From: an uncultured Lachnospiraceae bacterium
Lineage (GTDB): Bacteria; Bacillota; Clostridia; Lachnospirales; Lachnospiraceae
Reading direction: 5' to 3'
NCBI GenBank assembly: GCA_900544445.1
Contig: UQVK01000047.1
Location: 1 to 27,084 of the forward strand
Length of the DNA stretch: 27,084 nucleotides
Below the pieces are notes generated by a model, which had not been told where the DNA came from, did not search any database, and was given only the letters and a program-made list of their open reading frames with translations. Below, piece by piece: positions 1 to 7,583 of the stretch. Both the position numbers and the translations under genes were made by a program. Numbering within the stretch: position 1 is the first letter of the stretch; every line of letters starts with the position of its first letter.

Positions 1-13
1 CGGCGCAAATCCT

Positions 14-49
14 GATTGAAAAATGCGCTATCGAGCGCATTTTTCAATC
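14..49. repeat. Dispersed 16-4-16 palindromic repeat, copy 1
   Basis: A perfect 16-bp stem (14-29 with 34-49) closes on a 4-nt ATCG loop. The outer arm starts GATTGAAAAAT and the inner arm is GCGCT. The same outer arm, loop and geometry recur at 7652-7687 and, in degenerate form, at 23402-23437. It lies about 140 nt beyond the valS stop and could also serve as a hairpin at the end of that transcript, although no clean U-tract follows on the minus strand. The rest of 1-186 holds no gene I can support. Confidence 0.8.
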
Positions 50-186
50 TTCTCCTCCATACCGACAGGCAGCAGCCTCTGCGCAGGAGACGGAGCCATC
101 CCCGAAGGAATGCCTCCGCCATTTGCTTATCCGGGCCTTGTCTCTCCCGGCCCTTTGTATTCCGTCCTGTCTGCCGCGAGCCTCGA

Positions 187-2847
187 TTATTTCAAAGCGG
201 CAAGGCGCTCACGCACCTGTTCCATCATCTGTGTATATTTTTCCAGTTTTCCCTTTTCCTCGGCAATCTTGCTTTCCGGCGCTTTGGAAAGGAACTTTTC
301 ATTGCTCAGCATGCCGTTTACCCGGGCGAGCTCGCCGGTAAGACGCTTCTCTTCCTTTTCCAGCCGGGCGATTTCCTGCGCGATGTCCACAAGCTCCGCG
401 AAGGGAATGTAGAGCGTGGCTCCCGCGATCACCACGGATACCGCGTCGTCCGCGATTCCCGTCTTATCCGTCTGGATGGTAACGTCGGAAGCGCCGGAGA
501 GGGAAGCGAAGAACAGTTTTCCTTCCGTGAAGGCGGAAGCGATCCTCTCATCCGTGCTCACCACGAACACATGGGCCTTTTTGCTGGGCGGAACATTCAT
601 GGAGCTTCTGGCGTTTCGGATGCCGCGCACCGCTTCCTTGAGGATCGTGATCTCCTCCTCTTCCTTCGGGAAGTTCCACTCCTGCCTGTACTGCGGCCAG
701 GAGGAGATCATGATGGATTCCTCCTCATCCTGCAGGTTGCAGAAGATCTCTTCGGTGACGAAGGGCATGTAGGGATGCAGAAGCTTCAGGGCGTTTAACA
801 GCACATTTTTCAGCGTCCAGAGCGCGGCGTTCTGGCTGTCCGCATCGTCCGTATCGTGCAGTCTGGGCTTCACCATTTCGATGTACCAGTCGCAGAACTC
901 GTCCCAGATGAAATCATAAACCTTCTGCACGGCGATGCCCAGCTCGAAATTCTCCATGTTGTCGGTGACTTCCTTCACCACGCTGTTCAGGCGGGAAAGG
1001 ATCCATTTGTCCACGGGCTGCAGGTGCTCCCATGCATTTTCCGGAACGGTCTTTCCCTCCATGTTCATCTGGATGAAGCGGGAAGCGTTCCAGACCTTGT
1101 TGGCGAAATTGCGGCTGGCCTCCACTCTCTCATAGTAGAAGCGCATGTCGTTTCCGGGCGCGTTTCCGGTGATCAGCGTCAGGCGCAGGGCGTCCGCGCC
1201 GTATTTGTCGATGACCTCCAGCGGATCGATGCCGTTTCCGAGGGACTTGGACATTTTTCTTCCCTGGGAATCCCGCACCAGGCCGTGGAACAATACGGTG
1301 GAGAAGGGCTTCTCTCCCATCTGCTCATAGCCGGAGAAGATCATGCGGATGACCCAGAAGAAAATGATATCGTAGCCCGTCACCAGCACGTCCGTAGGAT
1401 AAAAATAGTCCAGATCCTCCGTTTTGTCCGGCCAGCCCAGCGTGGAGAAGGGCCAGAGGGCGGAAGAAAACCAGGTGTCCAGGGTATCCTCATCCTGGGT
1501 AAAATGGGTGCAGCCGCATTTCGGGCATACCTTCGGCATTTCCTTCGCGACTACGATCTCGCCGCACTCGCCGCAGTAATAGGCCGGGATCCTGTGGCCC
1601 CACCAGAGCTGTCTGGAAATGCACCAGTCGCGGATGTTGTCCGTCCAGTTGAAATAAATCTTGTCCATGCGCTCCGGAATCAGGCGGATGTCCCCGTTCT
1701 TCACGCCTTCTACGGCAGGCTTGATCAGCTCGCTCATCTTCACGAACCACTGCTTTTTGATCAGCGGCTCCACCGTGGTCTTGCAGCGGTCATGGGTTCC
1801 CACGTTGTGGGTATAGTCCTCGATGCGCACCAGAAGCCCCATCTCGTCCAGCTCCTTCACGATGGCCTTCCTGGCCTCGTAACGGTCCATTCCGGCAAAC
1901 TTTCCGCCGTTTTCATTGATGGTGGCATCGTCGTTCATGATGTTGATCTCGGGCAGGTTGTGCCGTTTTCCCACCTCGAAGTCATTGGGGTCGTGGGCGG
2001 GGGTGATCTTCACCACGCCGGTCCCGAATTCCATGTCTACATAAGAATCCGCAACGATGGGGATCTGCCGGTTCACGAAGGGCAAAAACACCTTTCTTCC
2101 CACCAGATCCTTATAGCGCGCATCCTCCGGGTTCACGGCCACTGCCGTATCTCCCAGCATGGTCTCCGGACGGGTGGTGGCGAACTCCAGGAATTCCGTT
2201 TTGCTGGGCTGTCCGTTCTCATCCGCCAGCGGATACTTGATGTGCCAGAAATGGCCTGCCTGCTCCTCATACACCACCTCCGCGTCGGAAATGGAGGTAT
2301 TGCAGACCGGACACCAGTTGACGATCCTGCTGCCCTTGTAGATCCAGCCCTTTTCATGCATCTTGCAGAACACTTCCGTAACGGCCTTATTGCAGCCCTC
2401 GTCCATGGTGAAGCGCTCTCTGTCCCAGTCGCAGGAGGAGCCCAGCTTCTTTAACTGGCTGGTGATCCTTCCGCCGTACTCCTTCTTCCACGCCCAGGCG
2501 CGCTCCAGGAATTTTTCCCGCCCCAGGTCGTGCTTGTCGATGCCTTCTTTTTTCAGCGTCTCGATGATCTTGACCTCGGTCGCGATGCTGGCGTGGTCCG
2601 TTCCCGGCTGCCAGAGGGCATTGTAGCCCTGCATCCGCTTAAAACGGATCAGGATGTCCTGCATGGTGTTGTCCAGCGCATGCCCCATGTGAAGCTGCCC
2701 CGTGATGTTCGGCGGGGGCATCACAATGGTGAAGGGCTTTCTGCTCCTGTCCACCTTTGCATGAAAATATTTTTTGTCCAGCCATTTCTGATACAGTCTC
2801 TCCTCAATGCCATGAGGATCATAGGTTTTTGCCAGTTCTTTGCTCAT
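187..2847 (-). CDS. valS: Valine--tRNA ligase
   Basis: Cytoplasmic class I aminoacyl-tRNA synthetase that charges tRNA-Val with valine using ATP. The 886-residue length fits bacterial ValRS. The Rossmann catalytic core has the HIGH-type motif HMGH at about residues 53-56, preceded by PPPNITGQL, and KMSKS at about 531-535. The large CP1 editing insertion sits between them, and the C-terminus is the Lys/Glu-rich coiled-coil arm typical of ValS. An in-frame ATG lies 12 nt upstream (2859), but it overlaps the GGAGG ribosome binding site. The ATG at 2847, about 7 nt after GGAGG, is therefore the better start. Expression is very probably controlled by the T-box leader directly upstream, which senses uncharged tRNA-Val. 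Confidence 0.97.
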   Translation of the reverse strand: MSKELAKTYDPHGIEERLYQKWLDKKYFHAKVDRSRKPFTIVMPPPNITGQLHMGHALDNTMQDILIRFKRMQGYNALWQPGTDHASIATEVKIIETLKKEGIDKHDLGREKFLERAWAWKKEYGGRITSQLKKLGSSCDWDRERFTMDEGCNKAVTEVFCKMHEKGWIYKGSRIVNWCPVCNTSISDAEVVYEEQAGHFWHIKYPLADENGQPSKTEFLEFATTRPETMLGDTAVAVNPEDARYKDLVGRKVFLPFVNRQIPIVADSYVDMEFGTGVVKITPAHDPNDFEVGKRHNLPEINIMNDDATINENGGKFAGMDRYEARKAIVKELDEMGLLVRIEDYTHNVGTHDRCKTTVEPLIKKQWFVKMSELIKPAVEGVKNGDIRLIPERMDKIYFNWTDNIRDWCISRQLWWGHRIPAYYCGECGEIVVAKEMPKVCPKCGCTHFTQDEDTLDTWFSSALWPFSTLGWPDKTEDLDYFYPTDVLVTGYDIIFFWVIRMIFSGYEQMGEKPFSTVLFHGLVRDSQGRKMSKSLGNGIDPLEVIDKYGADALRLTLITGNAPGNDMRFYYERVEASRNFANKVWNASRFIQMNMEGKTVPENAWEHLQPVDKWILSRLNSVVKEVTDNMENFELGIAVQKVYDFIWDEFCDWYIEMVKPRLHDTDDADSQNAALWTLKNVLLNALKLLHPYMPFVTEEIFCNLQDEEESIMISSWPQYRQEWNFPKEEEEITILKEAVRGIRNARSSMNVPPSKKAHVFVVSTDERIASAFTEGKLFFASLSGASDVTIQTDKTGIADDAVSVVIAGATLYIPFAELVDIAQEIARLEKEEKRLTGELARVNGMLSNEKFLSKAPESKIAEEKGKLEKYTQMMEQVRERLAALK

Positions 2848-2860
2848 GTTTTCCTCCATT

Positions 2861-2894
2861 AGAAAACGCCCTTTGCCTACCAGGGCAAAGGGCG
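2861..2894 (-). terminator. Regulated intrinsic terminator of the valS T-box
   Basis: A GC-rich 11-bp perfect stem with a 6-nt loop is followed on the minus strand by TTTTCT. It ends only about 14 nt before the valS start codon. In the antiterminated state its 5' arm would pair into the T-box antiterminator. Confidence 0.9.
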
Positions 2895-3195
2895 CGTTCG
2901 CGCGGTACCACCTTTGTTCGCCGGATTCTTACGAAAATCCGGCCTCGTTGCAACTCCTGTCAGAGTCTCATCCTTTAACGGGGATGAAGCGTGAAAGCTT
3001 ACTGAAAGCGGTCTTCTTCCGGCCTGCGCCATCCGCTCTGTTCTGCCTTCCGACTCCAAAGCTACCTTCCGCACATCCTGCTCCCGGACCGCCTTCCAGC
3101 CTGCGGGCCGTCCTCTCTGGTGAAGAGATATGCGTACTCCTCTTCTTCCTCATCTTTATCGATCATCCTGAAACGGCTTTTCTGCCGTCAGGTCT
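2861..3195 (-). promoter_or_regulatory. T-box leader (tRNA-Val-sensing riboswitch) of valS
   Basis: This explains the gene-free stretch between valS and the NERD gene. Read on the minus strand, it holds the T-box bulge AGGTGGTACCGCG (2913-2901) within the antiterminator. Next comes an 11-bp terminator stem, CGCCCTTTGCC/GGCAAAGGGCG (2894-2884 with 2877-2867), with a TTTTCT tail ending at 2861. Upstream are Stem-I-type elements: GAGTACG, then AGAGAGGACGG and GCTGGAAGGC. The candidate specifier codon is GTA (Val) at 3065-3063, in the context GGAAGGTAGCTTTGGAG. T-box leaders stop transcription unless uncharged cognate tRNA stabilises the antiterminator. Motif and terminator are seen directly; the specifier assignment is inferred from position. 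Confidence 0.95.
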
Positions 3196-3876
3196 GTTTT
3201 TACTATAATCAAGCCGCGGGCTTTTGTCAAGACCGGTTTCCGTTGTTTCTCTGCCCTGCAGCCGATCGTAGATTTCATCAATTACCTGCCTGGAGAGAAA
3301 TTTGCGGGAGGAGCGGATCATGCCGTACATAGTATAGGAAAGCTGCTTCAGATAAATGATCTTCCTTTCGCCGTCGGACAGCCCGGCGTTTTCCAGTTCA
3401 CAGCCGCCTCCGAACACCGCGAGGGAGTAGTAGGGAAGCCACTTCATGTCCGGCAGCTCCTTTTTCATGCATTCGATGCATCCGGAAAGCTTCAGAAAAG
3501 GGTTGTAAAAATAATTCTGGCAGGAGGTATATTTTCCTGTTTCCAGCGTCTGCACCCAGTACTCGTCCTCAGGATTTCCGGAGATCCAGCCTCCGTAATC
3601 CTTTGTTTCCAGCACATACACGCCGGTTTCATGAAGCAGGATCACGTCCGCCGAAGCCGGGCCGTTCTCCCAAAGATAGTGCCAGTCAAGCATAAGCTTT
3701 CCGTATCCGCCCACGTCCTTCAGAATGGCCGCCGCCTGATCGACACATTTTTTCTCTCCGCCGTAGGCAACGTCATAATAGGAGCTGTGGGACAGCTTGC
3801 GCCTGTCCAGCCTGCGGCTTAAGTATCCATGATAAAAATACACCGCCATCAAAATCAATACCAGCCAGGAAATCAT
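3163..3876 (-). CDS. Membrane-anchored NERD (nuclease-related) domain protein
   Basis: A 237-residue protein with one N-terminal membrane segment (residues about 2-20, with no cleavage motif), then a NERD-type domain at about 38-150. Recognisable NERD features are GEKKCVDQAA, the acidic SADVILL strand, GVYVLETKDYGGWISG, and YNPFLKLSGCIECMKK. NERD domains are distantly related to restriction-endonuclease-like folds, and the D...E-x-K pattern here (ADVILL and LETKD) fits that fold. Substrate and role are unknown. The start is supported by GGGAGG five nt upstream of ATG. The last roughly 20 codons overlap the valS promoter. The acidic catalytic pattern is seen; nuclease activity is inference. 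Confidence 0.8.
   Translation of the reverse strand: MISWLVLILMAVYFYHGYLSRRLDRRKLSHSSYYDVAYGGEKKCVDQAAAILKDVGGYGKLMLDWHYLWENGPASADVILLHETGVYVLETKDYGGWISGNPEDEYWVQTLETGKYTSCQNYFYNPFLKLSGCIECMKKELPDMKWLPYYSLAVFGGGCELENAGLSDGERKIIYLKQLSYTMYGMIRSSRKFLSRQVIDEIYDRLQGRETTETGLDKSPRLDYSKNRPDGRKAVSG
3202..3230 (-). promoter_or_regulatory. Sigma-A promoter of the valS T-box transcript, inside the NERD gene
   Basis: On the minus strand TTGACA (3230-3225), a 17-nt spacer and TATAGT (3207-3202) form a near-consensus vegetative promoter. Transcription should begin near 3195, just ahead of the T-box Stem I. The whole promoter lies inside the last codons of the NERD-domain gene that ends at 3163. Confidence 0.85.
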
Positions 3877-3956
3877 ACCTTCCTCCCGTCCGTTTGAAGC
3901 ACTGCAGCAGCCCGATGAAAACAGGGCGCTGCGAAACAGACCCGATTCTTCCTGCG

Positions 3957-5039
3957 TCAGCCGCCCATGAGGAGAGCGTTCGTCACATAGGCCGCCATCC
4001 GTGCCGCACCTTCCCGGTTCGGATGTGTTCCATCGCTGGTAAACCGGCTCAGCTCATAAACCTCCATCCCGCAGTCATGCACGTCGATAACCGAAATCCC
4101 ATGAGCCGCCGCGATCTGTTTTATCCTGCTATTATAATCCTCAATGGTATTTCCATTCGCGTTCACTCTGGGATGATCGGAAGAATTCGCTTCGATCAGG
4201 GTCATGCAGTAAATCCGGGAAGTGGGATAAACCGCCTGAAGCTTCTGAAGCATCAGTTCATAGCCTTCTGTAAAATCCCAGATATAGTGATCCGTACGCT
4301 GCACGGCTGTTCCGGAAAAGGTTCCCAGTGGAATCGAGTTGAAAAAGTCGTTCGCTCCCATGTACACCAGGATCACGTCCGGAACCATTCCCGTATTTCC
4401 CATCAGATCCACAATTCTCCGGCTGCTGCAGCCCGCGCTGGAGTTCTCCGCCCGGGAATCCCCGCACACTGCGCTGGCAGACCAGGAACCGTTTACCAGA
4501 AGCTGCATTCCCGTGTTCTGAATGACCTGCATCCACCAGGTCTGCGTCACATCCTTAATATCATTGTCCGGATCCGGATAAAAACATGCATAGCCTTCCG
4601 GAATCCACCCCTGATAGGTGGAGATGCTGTCTCCCAGAATGGAAACCGTTTTTCCGGCAAACGAAGTGACCGGAACAGCCACAGCCGGTTCTTCGGCAGC
4701 CTGCTGCTGTGCGGCTGTCTGGGCCTGCTGCTCCATCAGCGCCTGCTGTCTGGCCACAGCCTGGGCGGCGGCTTCTGCCTGCTGCTGCGCGAGAGCCTGC
4801 TGATACGCGGCAAGCTGAGCGGCATATTCCACCTGCGCCTGCTGCCAGGCGGCCAGATGAGCTGCCATCAGAGCGTCTGCCTGCGCCTGGGCGGCATCCG
4901 CCGCTTCCTGAGCGCTTTGTGAAGCCGCACCATTCTGCCCTCCTTCCGCCCGGACAGTCAGGCCGGTCAGAGGCTGAAACAGAAGTACCGCCGTCAAAAG
5001 CAGAAGAAAAAGATTTCTTTTCTTTCTTTTATGATTCAT
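3957..5039 (-). CDS. Secreted SGNH/GDSL-family hydrolase with Gln/Ala-rich stalk
   Basis: A 360-residue predicted exported esterase or lipase-like hydrolase. Residues 1-31 form a signal peptide: KRKKR, a leucine-rich core, and probable cleavage after VRA. Residues about 35-120 are low-complexity Ala/Gln, likely a helical stalk or coiled coil. The SGNH catalytic domain then shows block I GDSIS (nucleophile Ser138), block II Gly184 in NGSWSAS, block III GAND (228-231), and block V DGTHP with Asp336 and His339. All four blocks are intact, so it should be active, perhaps on acetylated or acylated surface glycans; the substrate is not readable. The start at 5039 has AAGGGA upstream, while earlier in-frame ATGs lack a Shine-Dalgarno. 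It has its own promoter. Confidence 0.88.
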   Translation of the reverse strand: MNHKRKKRNLFLLLLTAVLLFQPLTGLTVRAEGGQNGAASQSAQEAADAAQAQADALMAAHLAAWQQAQVEYAAQLAAYQQALAQQQAEAAAQAVARQQALMEQQAQTAAQQQAAEEPAVAVPVTSFAGKTVSILGDSISTYQGWIPEGYACFYPDPDNDIKDVTQTWWMQVIQNTGMQLLVNGSWSASAVCGDSRAENSSAGCSSRRIVDLMGNTGMVPDVILVYMGANDFFNSIPLGTFSGTAVQRTDHYIWDFTEGYELMLQKLQAVYPTSRIYCMTLIEANSSDHPRVNANGNTIEDYNSRIKQIAAAHGISVIDVHDCGMEVYELSRFTSDGTHPNREGAARMAAYVTNALLMGG

Positions 5040-5085
5040 TTTCTGCGTTCCCTTCTGTGAATTCATCATTTGTGTTTCTGCTCTT

Positions 5086-5114
5086 ATTTTGCCTACGGCA
5101 GGGGCATCTGTCAA
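5086..5114 (-). promoter_or_regulatory. Promoter of the SGNH hydrolase gene
   Basis: Minus-strand TTGACA (5114-5109), a 17-nt spacer and CAAAAT (5091-5086). It begins 8 nt after the stop codon of the preceding phosphatase gene, giving the hydrolase its own transcription start near 5079. Confidence 0.6.
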
Positions 5115-5121
5115 GAGAAGT

Positions 5122-5898
5122 TCAGATATTCATGTACTGTTTCACCAACAGCTTTCCAATGGCCCCGTTGCTTCCGAGGATGCTGCCCTTTTTTCTGAAA
5201 TCAGGGCTGTTTCCCGCAAAGTCCGTGACCGTTCCGCCCGCTTCCTGTACCAGAATGCGCCCAGCGGCAAAATCCCAGGGCTTCAGGTTCATCTCAAAAA
5301 AGGCGTCGATCCGGCCGCATGCCACATAGGCCAGGTCGATGGCCGCAGAACCAAGCCTGCGGATATCCTGGCAGTCCAGAAAGATCCGTTTGAACAGATC
5401 GAAATTCCGATCCGCATATTCATGCTCATAGGGCGCTGTTCCGATGGAAATCAGGCATTCTCCCATGGTCTTTGCGCCGCTCACATGGATGGGCTTTCCG
5501 TTCAGGAAGGCACCCTTTCCCGTTTCCGCGAAAAAAAGCTCCTCCGTGTAGGGTTGATAGACCACGCCGCAGACCGGCTCTCCGCCGTCGTAGAGGGCCA
5601 GGGAAACCGCGCTCTGGCGGAAATCGTGGATCAGGTTTGTCGTTCCGTCCACCGGATCCAGAATCCAGACGGCCTTCGTAAAATCGATATCGCTGTTATC
5701 CTTCTCCTCTCCCATGAACTGTACCTGCGGCCATTCCCGCATGAGCCTCGTCCGGATCAGTTCCTGCACATGAAAATCCACCTGCGTCACATAATCCGAC
5801 ACACCCTTTACCGTAATGTGGGCCGCTTCTTCCCTGTTACGAAACAGCGCCCCGCCTTCCTTTACAATATCAAACAGCTTCTGTTTATCAATCTGCAT
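5122..5898 (-). CDS. Inositol monophosphatase family protein
   Basis: Mg2+-dependent, Li+-sensitive-type sugar phosphatase of the SuhB/IMPase/CysQ superfamily, 258 residues. Metal ligands are visible: Glu64-Glu65 in GEE, Asp81 and Asp84 in the ILDPVDGTTNL motif, and Asp209 in WDFAAG, followed by the conserved VQEAGG. The substrate could be inositol-1-phosphate, a nucleoside 3',5'-bisphosphate or another phosphoester; the sequence does not separate these. An in-frame ATG at 5937 would add 13 residues but has no ribosome binding site. ATG 5898 fits the family N-terminus and has GGAGG about 14 nt upstream, which is longish. It is transcribed from its own promoter about 60 nt upstream. Confidence 0.92.
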   Translation of the reverse strand: MQIDKQKLFDIVKEGGALFRNREEAAHITVKGVSDYVTQVDFHVQELIRTRLMREWPQVQFMGEEKDNSDIDFTKAVWILDPVDGTTNLIHDFRQSAVSLALYDGGEPVCGVVYQPYTEELFFAETGKGAFLNGKPIHVSGAKTMGECLISIGTAPYEHEYADRNFDLFKRIFLDCQDIRRLGSAAIDLAYVACGRIDAFFEMNLKPWDFAAGRILVQEAGGTVTDFAGNSPDFRKKGSILGSNGAIGKLLVKQYMNI

Positions 5899-5956
5899 AT
5901 TCGTCGCTCGTTCCTCCATACTGAAATTTCTAAACATCGGTTCTGCAACCGTCCCT

Positions 5957-5985
5957 ATTGTAGCTTCATTTTCTCAGCGAGACAA
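5957..5985 (-). promoter_or_regulatory. Promoter of the IMPase-family gene
   Basis: Minus-strand TTGTCT (5985-5980), a 17-nt spacer and TACAAT (5962-5957, 5 of 6 consensus). The expected start near 5950 would leave only about 13 nt of leader before ATG 5937, but a normal leader before the preferred start at 5898. Confidence 0.65.
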
Positions 5986-5997
5986 GACCGAAAGATT

Positions 5998-6954
5998 TTA
6001 TTCCATCTTCTCCCATATCACCGGCGCATTTCTGTCACAGATCAGGATTCCGTTCTGTACCTTCAGCTGCGCCGCCTGCACAACAGCCATGTTGCGCTCC
6101 CTTTCCGTGGAAATGCCGTTTCCGTCCTCTTCCGCCTTTCCTTCATCCGCATACGGATGGCAGAAGTAAAAAATATAGGCCTTTCCATCCTTTACCAGAA
6201 CATCCGCATGATGGGCAAACCCCACATCCATCGGCCGCGTTCCTGATTCCCGGAGAATGTCCGGGCAGCGCGTCCAGTTTGTAAAATCCGCGGAACGGTA
6301 AACCGCAAGACCATTCCAGTAGTCTGAAATCATCCATCTGATTTCATCCAGTTCAAATACGTTTGGTCCCTCCTGGGCGCAGTCCGTGATTTCCGCTCCC
6401 AGCACCTGCCAGCTGTGCAGATCGCGGCTGACAGCCGCGAAGGTCCGGCTTTCTCTGTTTTCATCCTTATACCACATTTTGTACAGCCCCGGCTCCACCC
6501 CATAGACGCAGGCGTCGATCACCCGTTCTGAATCCAGGTCCACTCTGCCGAGAAACTTCCAGTCCCAGAGATTACCGGAAGTATAATGCAGCATCTGCCT
6601 GGGATAATTCCAGTCCGTGGGGATTCCTGTAATATAGGAAACATACATATGGTAAGCGCCTTCTGCCCGGATGATTTCCGGCGCCCAGAAGGTGTTGTGT
6701 CCCCTCTCGATATCCAGCCCTTCCAGTGTGCCGCGGTAAAGCCATCTGCTTCCGTCCAGGCTGGATGCGACGCCGATTTTCGTTCCATGCACCCAGGACA
6801 CACCGATGGCCGGAGCGTCCGCCCTTCTCTGGGTATAAAACAGATACCACTGTTTTTCTTCCTCGCTCCAGATCACGGTGGGATCTGTGGGACAATCATG
6901 GATGGGATCCCGGAAAAGAGGGGATGGAAGTATAATTTGCCTTATATTCTGCAT
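5998..6954 (-). CDS. GH43/GH117-like five-bladed beta-propeller glycosidase
   Basis: A 318-residue single-domain protein with no signal peptide, hence probably cytoplasmic. Propeller-type repeats are visible: DPTVIWSEEEKQWYLFYT (Asp24 is a candidate catalytic base), HNTFWAPEII (the WAP[DE] blade motif of clans GH-F and GH-J), YKMWYKDEN, QEGPNVFELDEIRWMISDY (Glu195 is a candidate acid), and HHADVLVKDGKAYIFYF. The fold points to the GH43/GH32/GH117 superfamily, and the exact family and substrate are not clear. The start at 6954 has AGGAGG 8 nt upstream; an earlier ATG at 7002 falls inside the promoter -10 and is rejected. It is divergent from padR. Intracellular processing of an imported oligosaccharide is inference. 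Confidence 0.8.
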   Translation of the reverse strand: MQNIRQIILPSPLFRDPIHDCPTDPTVIWSEEEKQWYLFYTQRRADAPAIGVSWVHGTKIGVASSLDGSRWLYRGTLEGLDIERGHNTFWAPEIIRAEGAYHMYVSYITGIPTDWNYPRQMLHYTSGNLWDWKFLGRVDLDSERVIDACVYGVEPGLYKMWYKDENRESRTFAAVSRDLHSWQVLGAEITDCAQEGPNVFELDEIRWMISDYWNGLAVYRSADFTNWTRCPDILRESGTRPMDVGFAHHADVLVKDGKAYIFYFCHPYADEGKAEEDGNGISTERERNMAVVQAAQLKVQNGILICDRNAPVIWEKME

Positions 6955-6980
6955 ACCAGTTTCCTCCTGAAATATAATCT

Positions 6981-6993
6981 GAAAATGATTTTC
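6981..6993. promoter_or_regulatory. Candidate operator downstream of the glycosidase promoter
   Basis: GAAAATGATTTTC is a perfect 13-bp palindrome (6-bp arms, central G). It sits just after the predicted start site of the GH43-like gene, where a repressor would block it. The cognate regulator is not identifiable here. Confidence 0.3.
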
Positions 6994-7001
6994 CAATCCC
7001 A

Positions 7002-7030
7002 ATTATAATTACAAATGTGAAAAAAGTCAG
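7002..7030 (-). promoter_or_regulatory. Promoter of the GH43-like glycosidase gene
   Basis: Minus-strand CTGACT (7030-7025), a 17-nt spacer and a perfect TATAAT (7007-7002). The -35 overlaps a 10-bp palindrome CAGCATGCTG (7029-7038). It is divergent from, and does not overlap, the padR promoter. Confidence 0.6.
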
Positions 7031-7065
7031 CATGCTGCCACGTTAACATTTTTAATGATCCCCTG

Positions 7066-7094
7066 TTGACTCCCGCTGCAATATCTGCTATATT
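7066..7094 (+). promoter_or_regulatory. Promoter of the padR operon
   Basis: TTGACT (7066-7071), a 17-nt spacer and TATATT (7089-7094): a strong vegetative promoter. The predicted start near 7101 falls inside the operator that begins at 7095, so repressor binding there would block initiation. Confidence 0.8.
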
Positions 7095-7137
7095 GAATTT
7101 ACTACGACAGACGTAGTATGACAGTCGTAGTAAATTC
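7095..7137. promoter_or_regulatory. PadR-type operator with three half-sites
   Basis: GAATTTACTACGAC (7095-7108) and GTCGTAGTAAATTC (7124-7137) are perfect 14-bp inverted arms around a 15-nt centre. That centre carries a third CGTAGTA half-site (7112-7118), which pairs with TACTACG at 7100-7106. A 13-nt near-direct repeat with 14-nt period, GACAGACGTAGTA then GACAGTCGTAGTA, is superposed (7106-7132). The site begins at the -10 box and spans the start site of the gene encoding the adjacent PadR protein. Autorepression is inferred from position. Confidence 0.8.
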
Positions 7138-7197
7138 GTTTTCGGCGGCCTGTCCTCTGATGCGGGCGCCGCCGTTTCCGGAAAGGAGGCCGGTCCC

Positions 7198-7521
7198 ATG
7201 ATCAGCAGCGACGTCATACGCGGCTACAACGATACTTTTATTCTGTTTCTGCTCCTTGATCAGCCCTCCTACGGCTATGAGATCTCAAAACAGATCCGCC
7301 GCCTGACCGATGAGAAATATGTCATTAAGGAAACCACCCTCTACTCCGCCTTCACCCGTCTGGAAAAGAACGGTTATATTGAATCCTTCTACGGGGATGA
7401 GACGGAGGGCAGGCGCAGGACCTACTACCAGATCACTCCGGCTGGAAGGGCCTATTATGAAGAAAAATGCGAGGAGTGGCGCGTTACCAGAGAAGTGGTG
7501 GAGCACTTCATCCGTCGCTGA
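7198..7521 (+). CDS. PadR family transcriptional regulator
   Basis: A 107-residue winged-helix repressor. PadR hallmarks are the start ILFLLLDQPSYGYEISKQI, then TLYSAFTRLEKNGYIESF (recognition helix and wing lead-in) and RRRTYYQITPAGRAYYEE. It is a short PadR of the subfamily lacking a long C-terminal helical domain, so dimerisation would use the last helix. AAAGGAGG lies 8 nt before ATG. It heads the same-strand cassette encoding a HAAS membrane protein and an ABC transporter, the usual arrangement for PadR-controlled exporters and envelope-stress units. The adjacent operator suggests it represses itself and, by read-through, the transporter. The inducer is unknown. Confidence 0.93.
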   Translation: MISSDVIRGYNDTFILFLLLDQPSYGYEISKQIRRLTDEKYVIKETTLYSAFTRLEKNGYIESFYGDETEGRRRTYYQITPAGRAYYEEKCEEWRVTREVVEHFIRR

Positions 7522-7583
7522 CGGCCCGGATGCTCTTCTGCGCCCGTTTTTTCCTCCATGCCGAAGCGATACGCTGAGGCCGC

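Noticed and set aside
856..2454. Long 532-codon plus-strand open frame opposite valS
   Set aside because: Antisense shadow of the valyl-tRNA synthetase gene; composition is His/Arg/Leu-rich without any domain or RBS.
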